64,000 bases of DNA from Podospora pseudoanserina (taxonomy: Eukaryota; Ascomycota; Sordariomycetes; Sordariales; Podosporaceae), in NCBI RefSeq assembly GCF_035222485.1, contig NC_085924.1, forward strand, positions 2,976,001 to 3,040,000. Direction: 5' to 3'. Below are positions 41,131-54,732 of the stretch, piece by piece (position 1 is the first letter of the stretch; each line of letters opens with the position of its first letter). Position numbers and translations under genes: made by a program. The notes under the pieces are model-generated. The model was not told the origin of the DNA and did not search any database. It saw only the letters and a program-made list of their open reading frames with translations.

Positions 41131-44100
41131 TCATCTCCTCGACTCAAACCGACTCTTCTCCCTCCCGACCGACGCGTTCTGCCCCGAAAAGAAATACCCA
41201 AACCCGAGCTTCTTGATCAACCCGATCCACCCCAACCCCGCCATCGTCTCATACTTTTCTCTCGGCTGCGCCAGATTCCGTTCGATATACTCCCTCAATT
41301 CTTTCACCGTCAGCTCAACCTCACTCCTCCAATGCCTATACCCAACTCCTTCAACCCCACCTTCGACCTCCTCGCTCAACCACCCAGCCACCTTCCCCGC
41401 CTCGATCAAATCAATCTTCCCCTCCCACCCCTCAAAATCAGGAACCTTGCCCGACAGCTTCACAAACCGCCCAAACTCCTCCAACACCTTCCTCTCCGTG
41501 TCTTCCCCAGTAGTCGCAGGCAAGAAACGATACACCCTAACTGGCAACCCCGACCTCTCCAAAATCTGCTCGCTCGCCCATCTCGACGCTACATACCCAT
41601 TCGACCCATCCCCAGCCGGCAAGTGATATTTTGCCGACGTCTCCCTTTCCACTCCCGCCGGCAGGACCCCAACGGTAGAGATGTAATGGATTGGGATCTG
41701 TCTCGAACCGGCGAGCTTGACGAGTTCCTTTGTCGGGTGGACGTTTGATGGTCGCAGGACGTGGTAGTTGTCCCAGAAGGAGCGGACGGCGCCGAGGTGG
41801 ATGACTGCGTCGACTTTGCTGGCTAGGGTGGTGAAGTCTGATTCTGAGAGACCGAGCATAGGGGAGGAGAGGTCGCCGGGGTGGGGGATGATTTTGGAAG
41901 AGGTGAAGGGGAGGGGTTTGGAATTGCGGATGGAGATGACGTGGATTTGGGAGATGGATGGGGAGGAGGAGAGGAGGGGGAGGAGGGTGCGGGAGAGGAA
42001 GCCTGTTCCGCCGGTGAGGAGGATCGTTTTTGGGGAGGTGGAGACTGGGGTGCGGGGGATGGAAGAGAGGAAGGAGGGGATGGTTGGGGGTGTGGTTTCG
42101 GTGTCCCAGTCGATAGTGGTGACGGAGGGGGTCTCTTCGATTTTGCGGGCCATGGCGGAGAGGGTGTTGGAGCCGAGGAGATCTACCAGCTTGATGACGA
42201 CGTTGAAGGACTGGCGAATGCGGGATTGGAGACGGATGACCAAAAGGGAGTTTCCGCCCACGAGGAAGAAGTTTGTCGAGGGGGCGATGTCGAAGGTGAG
42301 GGAGTTGTCGTTGTTGTGGCCGAGGACGTCTTGCCAGACACGGCGGAGCTGAAGCATGGTCTCGGTCATCTCGGTGGTGTCTTCTTCCTGGGAAGCGGTG
42401 GAGGTGCGCTGCGGCAGAGCGATAGTCTTGAGCGCTTTGCGGTCCACCTTCGAATGATTCGTCAAGGGGAGCTTGTCAAGGGGAATGGCGGCGACCGGAA
42501 CCATGTATTGAGGAATCTGCAAGTGACCAAGAAGGTGTTGCAAGAAGGCCTCCTTGTCGGCAACGTTGCTCTGGGGTGCAAACACAACGTGGGCAATGAG
42601 AAAGTCGGGGTTGCCCTCGCGGAGAGTAACGACTGCCTCCTTCAAAGCACCATCAGACGCCGCAACAATGTTGTTTTCGATATCAGCGAGCTCTATACGC
42701 AATCCGCGTATTTTGATCTGCCCATCCGTGCGGTTGTGGAAGACCATGGCACCGTCGGTTTGGAGATGCCCGATATCCCCTGTCCTATACATCCGAGTCC
42801 AACCGCTAGCGACATCAGACTTGGTGACGAAGGGGTTGGCAACAAAGTGTTTGCCGGTCAACTCATCGTTCTTCAGGTAGCCAAGGGAAACACCGGCCCC
42901 CCCAATGCACACCTCCCCAGGCATCCCGACAGGAACGGGCCTCAGCTGCTGATCAACAATATAGGTGTAATAGTTGGGCAACGAGTAACCGCAGGGAATC
43001 CGACCCATGGCTTCAATGGCCTGGCCATTATGGATCGGCATCTCCATCTTGTGCGAGGAAATCGAAATCTCGGTCGGCCCGTACGAGTTGAAGAACTTCA
43101 GCTCAGACAACTCCAGAGCAGCAAATTCCTTGGTCACAGCGCTGACCAGAGGCTCACCACCACCAAATGCAAATCGCCAGCAGCTAGCATCCCGGAGGTT
43201 CTCGTTGCCAAACTGCATCCAGAGGGAGTACTCGGAGGGTGTCGCCTTGGTGTACGTGATGCCCTCGCTCTTGATGATCTCTGTGATGCCAAGGGGGTCA
43301 CCTCTGGTGGCCCAGGGAACGACGTAGACTGACCCCCCGTTCACCAAGCCAGTGTAGATTTGATCAGAAGAGTGGTTGAAGGTGAACGCGCTCTGCTGGA
43401 GGGTGTGCTGGGTGCCGAGCTTCCACATCTTGGTGTAGCCCTCAATCTCGTTGCGCAGACCGGCGTGGGTGACGATGATGCCCTTGGGAAGACCGGTTGA
43501 ACCGCTGGTGTAGAGAATAGCGGCCGGCGTGTTGGGATCTGCGACGTTGGGGACGGGCTTGGAGGCGTTGAGTGGCAGGCCGGAGACGTTGATGGCGGTG
43601 GCGCTGGGGACGTTGAGCTGGGGGACTTGGTCGATGGTGGTCTTGTCGGCAAGGATGGCAGTGGGCTCGCAGTCAACAGCGACTGTGGCGAGGCGAGGGA
43701 GAGGATTGCGCAAGTCGAAGGGGACGTAAATAGCTCCCACACGGAAGATGGCCAGCATCGAGCAAACCCAGTCACTGGCGGCGTCCTGGAAGACTGGAAC
43801 ACGAGAACCTTGGCTGACACCAGCGCCCTGCAGCGCCTCACCAATGGCCTCGACCCTGTTGATCATCTCTCTGTACGTCAAGACGTTTCCATGGCCATCC
43901 TTGAGCGCAGTCTTGTCTGGGTTCTCGGCAGCAACCTGATCAATGCGATGAGTAAGGGTTCTGGGCCAGTCCGAGACCATTGCGGGACCTACACAATGTC
44001 AATATTGATTCGTCAAAGCAGGTCAAAAAGACACTACTCAGTACTCACCACGGCCAACACTGACAGCTACCTCAACCTGCTTCTCCCCAAAGAGTGGCGT

Positions 44101-47100
44101 TGTCTCCAAGGACAGCGAGACATCGGCCGAAAGAACCTCCAGCAGGTGCACATACGTCTCCATAAGCAGGTTCGCGGCAGTCTGATCATACAAACTCTTC
44201 TGGGCCCGGAACATCACGAGGGCGTCAGTGGCAGAGTCGGTCACGTCCAGGGTAATATCATAAGCAGTTCGTCCGGGATGAAGCTCTTGCACTTCGAATT
44301 GGCAGTTGCCCCATGCGTGCTTCTCCTGCGCGCCCTGGCGGTAGTCGAAGAAGGCCTGGAAGAAGGGGGAGTGGGCAGACGACCGGGCAATGTTGAGCTC
44401 CTTGAGCAGCACGTCAAAGGGCAAACGGGAATGGGCGAGGCTGGAGTAAGTTGTGTTGCGGGCTTCGTTGATGGCGTCGGAGAATTTTTGGCTTGGCTGG
44501 CGACGGAAGCGGAGGGGGAGGAGGTTGAGGAAGAAGCCGATGCTGGCCATTACATCGCTGTCGGTGCGGTTGGCGTCGGCGATGCCGATGGTGAGGTCAT
44601 CCGCTTCGGTGAAGAGGAAGAGCATGGTCTTGAACGCGGCGAGGTAGAAGTGGAACGGGGTCGAGCGCTGAGCCTTGGACACGGCCTTGATCCGCGCTGC
44701 CAAGGCTGGCTCGAGATGGCAACCAACCTGATGAATGTCAAAGTTCTGCATGGACAGTCTGGAGCTGGTCCGGGCCATGGGGAGGAGAGGGAGCACTGGT
44801 GGCTGTTGGCCCTCGGGAAAGATACCGCGCCAATGGTCGAGGTTGGCAGCCATGTCACCACTCTCAAAAGCCTGGCGTTGCGAGGCAGAAAAGTCGGGGA
44901 ACTGGCGGGGAGCCTTCCCAAGAGACTGGTTGTTGTATGCCTTCTCCAAATCAGAAAGGAAAACCTGGAAACTAACGCCGTCCATCACAATATGATGATA
45001 GTTGATGAGAAGGAAATGGTTCTCTGGGGACTTGGAAAGCAAGACAAGCTTCATGCTCTCGCCGGCAGCAAGGTCGAACTCGTGGGCCTTGAGCTTGGCG
45101 TATTCAACGGCGACATCCTCCTCGCAGCTGATTTGCTTGTGCTCGAGACGAAGTGGCGAGCTAGCAATCACCTTCTGGTATGCCTGGTCAGCCTCGGTCT
45201 GGTCCGCAACGAAACAGGTACGAAGAGCCTCATGTCTGGCAGTCACCACGCGAATGGCTCTCTCCAAACTGCCCACCCTGAGGGCCCCTGTGACTCGGTA
45301 AAAGAAAGCAACGTTGAACGTTGTTGGGTCATCGACGAGGAGGCGGAGGAACCAGAAGCGTGACTGACCGAAAGAGATCTGCTCGCTCTTGACGAACTTC
45401 AGAGGAGCGGGTGGGGCGGCGGCAACAGGAGCCTGCTTTGCGGCGTCGGCGGCGAGGTTCTCGGAAGACGCAGAACGGGATGAGAGCTGGGTGGAAGAAC
45501 CAGGGGCAGTGGTGACGTCCGCCGGGGTCACCATGCTGGGGGCAGTGGAGTCGTACTCTGATGCTCCGGCCGACTCGACCTTGGGCTCGGGCTTGGGGAG
45601 CGTCTTCATTGCGGCAGGCTTGGGCTTGGACTCTGAGCCGGCCTTGCCGATGCCTGAAAGCATCTCCTCGGGAAGCTTGTCCAAAGCGCGCTGGCAGAGC
45701 TCGGCAACAGAAGAACCTCCCACCACCTTGAGCACGGGAATATCAACCTTCAATTCTTTCAAGAACCAAGAACGAACTTCAACAGCGACCAAAGAATCGA
45801 CACCGAGCTCCACGACGGGAATCTCTGGGTCAATAGCCTGGTCATTAATCTGGAGGATAACCCTGAGCTTGGAGGAGAAGCATTCTGTAGAGGTTGTTAG
45901 TGCTGATGTCAGTTGAGTGGTGGGTAAAGACGTACCTTGCAGGATCTCCAAAGCCTCGTCCTTGGTCGACGCGCCCGCCAGCTGAACCGTGACCGGGAGA
46001 GACGTCTTCTTGTTCTCATCTTGACCATCCGATTGCCCCTTGGCGGCCTCGACAATACAGTGACTGAAGCGAGGGTTCTCGAACCAAGGGCCTTGAATAT
46101 CCTCGTCGTCACGGATAGTGCGGATGCCCGTGGTGACGACAGCATCCGGAATACCATCCTTATCGTCAGGCTTGGGATAACCGGCCTGGACGGCCTCGGC
46201 AAACATCTGGTGGAACTCAGACTCGGCGATAGCCATCAACCCGAAGCGCTCTAATTGGTCCATCACAGCCTGTCCAGCTGTCTCAACATAGCCAAGACCA
46301 GCCACGCGGCCGATATCCAACGCGGAGGCAGCCAGGCCACGCTTGCGCCTTTGTCGAGCCAGACTGTTGAGGTAGCCGTTGGAAGCGGCATAGTTGGACT
46401 GGCCAGAGTTGCCAATGACGCACGCGGAAGAAGACAGGAGCACGAAGAAGTCGAGGTCCTCGTTGTAAAAGATGTCGTCCAGATGGTTGGACCCGTCAAT
46501 CTTGGGGCCGAGGACCTTTTGCATCGTCTCAAGGGGCATGTTGGCGAAGAGACTGTCGTGGAGGACCATGGCACCGTTGGCGACACCGGCAATGGGAGGG
46601 CAGGTTGATCGGATATCAGCAACCACCTTCTCAAGCGAGGCCTTGTCTGTCACATCCATGGCGTAGATCTTGACGATGGCATCAGTAGACTGCACAGCCT
46701 CAAGCCACTTGGGATCGACCTTGGGGGAACGACTGGTCAGGCAGACACACCCGGCACCGTTCTTCACCATCCACTCTGCGACTGACTGGCCGATCTGACC
46801 ACTGAGGCCCACGAGGAGATAGGACTTATTCTTGCCAAAAAGCTGCGTTGCGTCAAGAGGCTTCACACCAACCTTGACGGTGCCATCGACGGCCCAGTTG
46901 ACGACAGCAGTTGGGTGGTTCAGCAGAGAGGCGCCAGCCTCTGTGATCTGTGTGACTGGAGCCACAAGATCGCTGGCATCATCAGTAATGGAAGTGACAG
47001 TAACCACAGCCGCTTGGAGCTTGGCTGCAGCAATCTCGCGACTGGTCGACGGCAGCGAAGACTCAAAGCGGGAAACGTCGGACGCTTCAATGCGCTTGTA

Positions 47101-50100
47101 GGGTCCAATGGAGGTCAATACCTGCCCAATCGTCTGGCTGAGGTCACCACCCGCCGAAGTGAGATTGAGGAAATGGGTTGGCTTGGCCGGCAGAAGGCTC
47201 TTGCGAATGATGTGTCTGGGGGAACGGCCACTGAGCGCAAGTCCTTGGGGAATCGGCTCCTCCTCCTCGGCATCGTATGAGCAGGTGATGCGGATGTTCT
47301 TGGCTTGCGCCTGGCTAGACAGAGCGACGATCAAATACCGGTCCTTGTTTGATCCATGCACCAAGACACTGCTTCCTGAAGCAATGTTCTCGAGCAGAGA
47401 GGCAGCAATGAGCTCGCTGACAACTCTCACAAGGCCAGAACTGCTCGACAGGGTTGGTGGCACAGATACCGTTGCCACGGGAGTGACCTCAATCGAGTTG
47501 GACAGCGCCAGCGTCATAACTGACTCCTTAGTGACAGTATGCTTGCCCAGACCAACAAATAAGAAGCTTCCAATAACCACATTGATGGCCGTCAGACTGG
47601 AAGCCTCAACCCTTATCCATTGACGGGTCTCCTTGGTAACAGGCCTGACCTCTTCAACCAGTGCGGGAACACCATCAGCCGACACGGCAACAGTAATCGA
47701 CTTTGACTCGGCAAGAGACAAGGTCTTGGTGATGTTTCGCCTGGAGGAGTTGAGGCGAGAATTCTGAGCAACATTGGCCACAAGCCGAGGAACCTTGAGG
47801 AGCCCATTGTCCAAGAACACTTCTGGCTCCTTGCTCCACATGATCTTCTCGTCCTCCCACTCGTCGAGCGCACACTGCCGAAGGAGGTGCTCCGCGATAG
47901 CCCGTCCGCTGTTTCTTCCCAGATCAGACAGGTCAAGGTGGTTCAGGCTAATGTGTCTCGTCTCATGGCTGATAGCGCGCGAAAAAGCGACACTGGCTTC
48001 GTGGTATGGCTCGTCGGCTTGAGCGCCTTTGGTGACCCAGAGGATGTGTTTTGCCAGCTCGAACAGCCGCTGGAGGCCCTCCATACGATCGGTGGTCATT
48101 TGCTTGAATATTGGGAAGTCGAGATCGGCCAGGTTGATGATGGTGCTCATGGGGTCAATTTCTCTTGCCTCGGCCTCAGTAGGTAGCCCAGTGAGGACGG
48201 TGGTCTGGTTGGCAAAGGGGGAGAGAAGCTCCTCCAGCTCCTCAGCGAGGTCGGATGTCTCGATGGTACCAGTTCCGAGAATGACGAGGCTGTCGAGCTT
48301 GACCGAAGTCTTGGAGCGGGCGAGAGGACGGCGGAGGAACTGGACCTTGTCGTCGACGGCCTGGGCGGCCATAATGGAGAAAGGCCAGGGCAGAACGTTG
48401 ATCTTGGGGGTGCAGGCGTCGACGCCGGCAAAACCGGCCTTGCGCAGGTACATGTTCCATTCGGCGGGAGTGATGGTGGGGGCGTACCTGCGGCCGTCAA
48501 TCTCAGCGCCTATCCACCACCCAGGGAGCCCGCCCATGATGTTGCCACAGCGGATGGGGCCGTTGTCGGTAAGCTCGAGAAGCATGAGATAGCCACCAGG
48601 CTTGAGGAGCTGGCGGACGTGCGTCAGGGTCTTTTGAAGCGATGCGGTCGCGTGGAGGACGTTGGAGGCGACGACGATGTCGTATGAATGGGGCTCGTAT
48701 CCCTGGCTGGAAGGCTGTTTCTCCACGTCGAGGACCTTGAAAGTCATCTTGTCGTTGTATGACCGGAACAGCTCTGCGGCCTTGTCGAAGAAGCCGACCG
48801 ACACGTCAGTGTAGGTATATGACGACATCTTGTCCCCAATCTTTTCCAAAACCGACTTGGTGGCACCACCAGTGCCAGCGCCTGAAAACGGTCAGTTTAT
48901 TTAGGAAATTTGTGGTGTTTTGAGGAAGAACTCACCAATCTCGAGGATCTTAGCATGAGGGTATCGATGTACCATTTGTTCCATCATGGAAGCCAAGAAA
49001 GAATTGTACCGAGCAAAGCCCAGACCCTTCTTGTAAAAGTCATCCAGCATGTTGTCCACCAGCATATGCTCAAGGATGGTGGTCTCACCGCGTACAGCAG
49101 CAGGGATATTCTCACCCACGGCAGTCAGAAGCCTGATGTCGATGGTGTGGGAGTATCTGTGGCACCTGTGTCAGTATTTTCTTCTATGCACGAGCAAAAT
49201 TGTTGGAAAAACTTACCTCTTGATCAGGTCCTTGACCTCCTCATCACTATCATTCGACCACTCCTTCTTGACGCAAGGATGGCATCCCTTCTCCACCTCA
49301 CCAAGCACATAATCCATGAAATCCCTCAACGAAGCATGATGCGCCTGGCCATTCGCCCACTCCTCATCGCTGAGCTCCTCTTTCCAACGTCTCAAGTAGT
49401 AAAACGACACCCTCTCACACACAGCCGCCAGCTCAACCTCGTCCTGTGTGGGCTCGATTCCCTTGGTGATGGAATCCCCCTGTGGTGAGGCGACGTCCCA
49501 CTTGGTGTAGGAAAACAGGCGGTGATCGTCAGCCTCGGTGGCCGGAGCAAAAGGCTTGATGGTCAGGCCATCGACCTGAATCATGGCCCCGCCGTCGTTT
49601 GCGGGGTTGTTGAAAACGTCGATGCTGGCAGAGAACCCGTTTGTTTCCTCGAGAGTGGCGTGGACGGGGACGTGCTCGGGCAGGGGCGAAACGCAGAGGG
49701 CCGGGTTAACGCGGATGGAGCGGATGGCGGTCGGGACGTGAAGCGACCAGAGTCTCTCGTCACCTGGGGCCGAGTAGGCGAGCATGGAGGCTTGGAAGGC
49801 GACGTCGAGCATGGTGGGGTGGACGAGGTATGGGGTGAGGTCTTGGGAGGTGTAGGGGTAGGTAGAGACCAATGTGGAAGCTCGATTGAGAGAGCGTTTC
49901 AAGGAGGACATGCCCCTGAAGCTGCCGGAATACCCGTACCCGAGTTTGGAAAGGGAGGTGTAGAACCTGTCGGCGTCGACGGTCGACATGTTGGTTTCGG
50001 CTAGCGGGCTGGACGCGAGGGTGGCGGGTGAGGAGTTGCCAAAGGTGATCGTGAGAGAACCCGAAGCCATGAGCTCGAGCTCCGATTCGGCCGAGGAGGA

Positions 50101-53100
50101 GGAGTAGACGGCGAAGGAGGCGCTGGTGACGTTACCCTTGGTGGTGATGTTTGTAAGCGTGACGAGGGTCTCAACTGACGAGTTTACATCCTCTTCGAAG
50201 GTGATGGCGCGGGGAATGGCCAGATCGTTGAGCTCAAAGAAGGACACCGGTTGCTCCGTGGCCAGAGTCCGAGCGGCTTCGATCGACATGGCAACGTAAC
50301 CAGCAGCAGGGAAAACAGTTTGCCCCTGCAACTGATGGCCCTCTAGCCAAGAAATCTCGGACACCTTGAGAATATTCGTCCAGCGCTTCTCACGGTCAGT
50401 TGAGTCGGGGCAAGGAATCCCGAGAATCTCGTGGAAGGGCGCTGCCGTCCGGGACCGAATCTTCTTGGACCTTCGCGATTCTTGCCAGTGGGAGCGGGTA
50501 TGGTTCCACTGGTACGATGGGAGGTCTACCACGAGCTTGGGCTGGCGTGTGGATGGCGAGATGAGCTTCTCATAAGAGGCAAAGTCAACGGCGTGGGCAC
50601 CAAGTTGAGTCCACACAAATCCGAGGGCATCGGAGAAAGACTCAATATCACACTTGCCACGGCTGAGGACGCCTGTATAAGGGATTGGAGAAGGGCGAAT
50701 GTCGCCAATGTTCTGAGTAGCCGGGCCCTTTAGCGCGGGGTGAGGGCCAACCTCAATGGCGAGACCAATTTGTGGGTCGCTGGCGATGGCGTTCTTGACA
50801 GCATCGGCAAACAAAACAGTATTGGCCATGTTATCGCGCCAGTACACATCCTGAAGAGCCTCGGTAGGCTCCAGGGGCTTGTCGCTTGCGATAACACTGG
50901 AGAACCAGGCGCAGGTCGGCCTCTTGACACGAACGCCGGCCTGTTGGAGAGAGGCGATGTATGGGTCACCACAAGGCAGCATGTGGTGGGAATGATAGGC
51001 GGTATCAACCTTGAGAAGACGAGCAAACTTTTTCTCTTCGTCAAACACCTTCTTGGCAAGGATGATGGCATCGGCGTCACCGGATAGCGTAACACTGGCT
51101 GACGAGTTGTGCGCAGCTACCGCCAAACGTCCGGAAAAAGCACGAAGATTGCAGAGATCCTTCGCATCTTCCAGTGAAGTGCCAACAGCCAACATGGCAC
51201 CTTGTTGACCAGTTGCCTCGTTCCCAGCAAGCCGGGCATACTGTCCGCGGTAGTAGGCCACGCGAATGGCATCAACATCGGACAGGTAGCCGGCAGCATA
51301 AGCCGCACCAATCTCGCCCGAGGAGTGACCGACAACAGCGCTGAAGTTGATGTCAGCCTCCCTGAGCATGTCGACCAAGACAATTTGGATAGCGGTGCAC
51401 AGCGGCTGGGAAAGCTCCGCCTCACCAATGCGAGATGTGGTTGAGTCCGCCAGCAGCTCATCAACCAGACGCCAGACCGGGCGATCAGCAGCCGGGAGTG
51501 TGTCCAGCGCACTCTCCAGGTCTCCAAGTCTCTTGCGGACAAACTCGGAAGACTTGATCAGCTCACCACCCATGGCTGCCCACTGGGCGCCCTGGCCAGT
51601 GAACACACCCAGGATCTTGGTAGGATACGTGGACTTGGCCGTCGCGGAGCGAACACCGACGGTGGTTCCAGCCGCACGTTTGAGATCAGCGAGCTTGTCA
51701 TCCAGCTTTCCGACAAGCTGCTCCACCGACCGGGCCGAGAAAGCAGCCTTGATAGGTAAGTGACTTCTGCGCGACTGCAGAGTCCATGCCAAGTCTCTCG
51801 CTGTGATGTCACTCCTTGTCTTGAGATGCTCGGCATGAGCCTCGAGGTGGGCCACGAGGGAGGTCTCAGACGCGGCAGAGAAGACAAAAGGTGTAAAGAC
51901 AGGCGACTGGTTCTCGGGCTCGGGAGTGGTGGTTGTCGGGATGTACTGCTCGATGATTGCATGCGCATTACTGCCGCCAAAGCCGAAAGAATTAACGCTG
52001 ACCCTGCGGGGAACGCCCTCGGGAAGCTGCGGCCACGGGGCTAGGGAGGTTGGGACAGTGAGACCCTTGTAGTACTGCTCGATGGCGGGGTTGAGGTTCT
52101 CAAAAAGCAGATTGGGTGGGATTTGGCCCGCCTGGATGCTTTTCAAGCCCTTCATGAAGCCAGCGAGACCGGCAGCACCCTCAGTGTGGCCAATGACTGT
52201 CTTTACAGAGCCGACGTACAGCGGAGTTTCCTCGGCCTTGACGTGTTGGCCAAAGCACTCATAGATGGCAGCCGCCTCCTTGGGGTCGCCTGCCTTTGTG
52301 CCCGTGCCATGAGCCTCGAAAAACTGTGGGCGGTCGGCAGGGTTGTTTTCTGGGTCGAGGCCAGCGTTCCTGTAGGTTTTGCGAATGAGAGATGCCTGAG
52401 CTTCAGAGCTAGGAACGGTAAGACCCTGAGAGTGTCCGTCCTGGTTGGCGCCGGTTTCACGGATGATGCCCTCGATGTAGTCACCATCCGCTATCGCATC
52501 AGATAACTTTTTAAGGATGACAGCTGCGACTCCTTCACCTCGGGCATAACCATCGGCACTGGCGTCCCTGTTTCTTGTCAGTCATTGTCCCCCTTCACGT
52601 CGAGAAGAATACGTACCACATGCGAGATCGGCCCGTTGGGGAAAGCATGTTCATTTTGGACTCAAACACAAATGCCTCTGTTCACGTGTTAGCTTCGGGT
52701 TCATGAGTGATTGTTCTCTACTAATCAAGGCTTACCAGGGTTCAGGATGACCTGACCACCAGCTGCAACTGCAACGCGAGATTCAGAGCTTCTCAAGCTC
52801 ATCACAGCCTGTTTGAACCACTTAGAAACCATCCGAATCACCATCATCATAACGAACATACCTGGTGCACAGCAACCAAAGAACTCGAGCAAGCAGTGTC
52901 AATCGTCATGCTGGGCCCCCTCCAGTCAAAGAAGAAGCTCAGCCTGTTCCCAATGATGGCCCGGTTCGTGCCGGTGGCAAAGTAGGTCGGCACCTGGTTG
53001 ACATCCCGGAGCAGGGTGTCGTTCCAGTCGACACCCATGCAGCCGACATAGACACTGGTGTCGCTTCCCCTCAGGGCCTCGATGCTGTGGCCGCCCGACT

Positions 53101-53428
53101 CGAGGGCCTCGTACACGGTCTCCATGAGCAGACGCTGCTGGGGATCGATGCTGTCAGCTTCGTTGGGGGAGATGTTGAAGAAGGAGGCGTCAAAGTGGGA
53201 GAGGTCCTGGGTCAGGAGGTAGGCGTGGCGGACGTTGGTGGTGCCATGGTGTGAGCCGACGGGGTGGTGGAACGCTTCAGTGTTGAAGCGGCTCGGGGGG
53301 ATGACGGTTTGGATGTCAGTTGGGGAGGCGAGGAGGGACCAGAGCTTGGAGGGTGAGGTAGATGGGCCTGGGAAGCGGCAGGCTGTGCCGACGATGGCGA
53401 TGGGCTCATAGGGCGTTTGGGGAGACAT
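41131..53428 (-). CDS. hybrid PKS-NRPS synthetase (KS-AT-DH-cMT-ER0-KR-ACP-C-A-T-R*)
   Basis: Eight proposed exons on the minus strand: 53428-52862, 52808-52736, 52677-52617, 52567-49217, 49156-48936, 48881-45936, 45884-44049 and 43988-41131. All junctions are GT-AG and in frame, giving about 3970 residues, the usual size. Order and sites: KS (Cys180 in [27 protein letters not shown]), AT ([14 protein letters not shown] near 650), DH ([16 protein letters not shown] near 978), C-methyltransferase ([13 protein letters not shown] near 1424), a degenerate enoyl reductase without the usual NADPH motif, KR (GLSGQIGQS near 2111; SGQSNYAAS), ACP (ELGVDSLVA near 2433), C (NYHHIVMDG near 2706), A ([12 protein letters not shown] near 3179; NSYGPTE; YRTGDIG), T (LVGGNSLLV near 3595) and a reductase/Dieckmann-like domain (LTGGTGFLS near 3676). 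In the A domain the A4 region reads FTFNHSSDQ. In the last domain the YxxxK site reads YVASR. Expected to fuse a methylated polyketide to one amino acid or analogue. Confidence 0.95.
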
Positions 53429-54732
53429 ATTGGTGGAGGAGGTGGGCTATGGTGAATAGCTGTTGCTTTGTGCCCGTTTGGAGTTGAGGTGTTGGGGTGG
53501 CGGTTGTTTGAGGCCAAAGACACGGAGACAAAAGTGTATAGCACGGTCCAGACGGCCTGGGACAGAGTTTTATTTACTTTGGCTTCATAAACACTTGAAG
53601 ATGGAGATAGCTACTAGACCTGTACCAACCCACCGTCGAATGCTTGGCATCGGTATCATTGCTGGGCGTTGACACCGGCGACAACCCGCTATCAGCCTCC
53701 GCCGACTCGAGCCAGGATCAAGCTACCGACTGACCGACCGACCGAACCCTTCGAGAACATATCCTTATCTCCGAGATACCCACCCCTGTCTCGTAGGCAC
53801 CGACAAGCCGGAACCCGAAAAATGTTGTCTCTGGTATGGTGGCTTTGTTCGGCTTGTTGATGCGGCTGCTTGTTCGGGTTGTTTACCAGAGAATAGGGGT
53901 TCCAGGGGCTGACTTGGCATTGCTGACAAAGACATCACCGAAGTTCGGTGACTTTTGCGTGTCCCCCCGCATTATGCACTTCAGATGTGGGTATATGTAT
54001 GCAGTCCAAATGGGGCACATGTATCTCTCCCGTCCTCCGCTATCAACCGAATACGCAAGATCAGGTTCAGGGATATTCGCACCTGCCATGATAGGAGAAT
54101 CAAATGTCGATCTCAGAATCCCATCAACATGGGTCATTGCGCTATGTATTTGCTGATATTGATACCCTTGAAGGAAATTCATGATGTGGGGGATGACATC
54201 ATGAAGTAATCGCGTGTCTGGTGATTCTCATTTGGAAAGCCTCAGCTTCGAATATGTTGCAAATGAGTGTTTAGGTTGAATGCAAACTGAGTTGCATCTA
54301 CGGACCATCAATCCACCGTGATGGCACTCTATCGCCAAGAATCATCAGTGAAACAGGAGCACCAAGACACGGGAGATCACCTTTCATGGATGGATAGAGT
54401 GGCAAGGCACCAATCGGTTGCCAGCTTCATGCTTTGTAACAGTGACAAATATACTTTGTCTAAGAATTCTATGTACATAGATACCAACAACACCACCCAA
54501 AGTGACCTTCCTCTGTCAAGGCCTCCATCCGTGAGTGGAGCGCATCACATTCCACACACACACGCCCTTTGGCCGCCAACGATACTACAACACTGGTCGG
54601 ACTGGGCAGGATAGACAGCTCCGACATTTGTGTTCCAATGTCCCCGACTCTTGGAGAAATCATGCTCCTCTTCCCTCTGGGTTTCAAGTCCTGCGTGCCC
54701 GGTGTATAAATGCTTGATTGTTTCCATCCTGT
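53429..54732. other. promoter region of the PKS-NRPS gene and 3' flank of its regulator
   Basis: 1.3 kb without a supported gene. It lies upstream of the synthetase start and downstream of the Zn2Cys6 gene. A TATA-like AAATAAAAC on the minus strand lies about 140 bases before the ATG, and several CGG/CCG triplets occur near 53670-53880, but no clear spaced CGG palindrome could be picked by eye. Confidence 0.55.

Noticed and set aside
41881-45363. Long plus-strand open frames (483 and 578 codons) opposite the PKS-NRPS gene
   Set aside because: They are antisense to adenylation, condensation and reductase-like domains with clear motifs; their length follows from the GC-rich codon pattern of the real gene.
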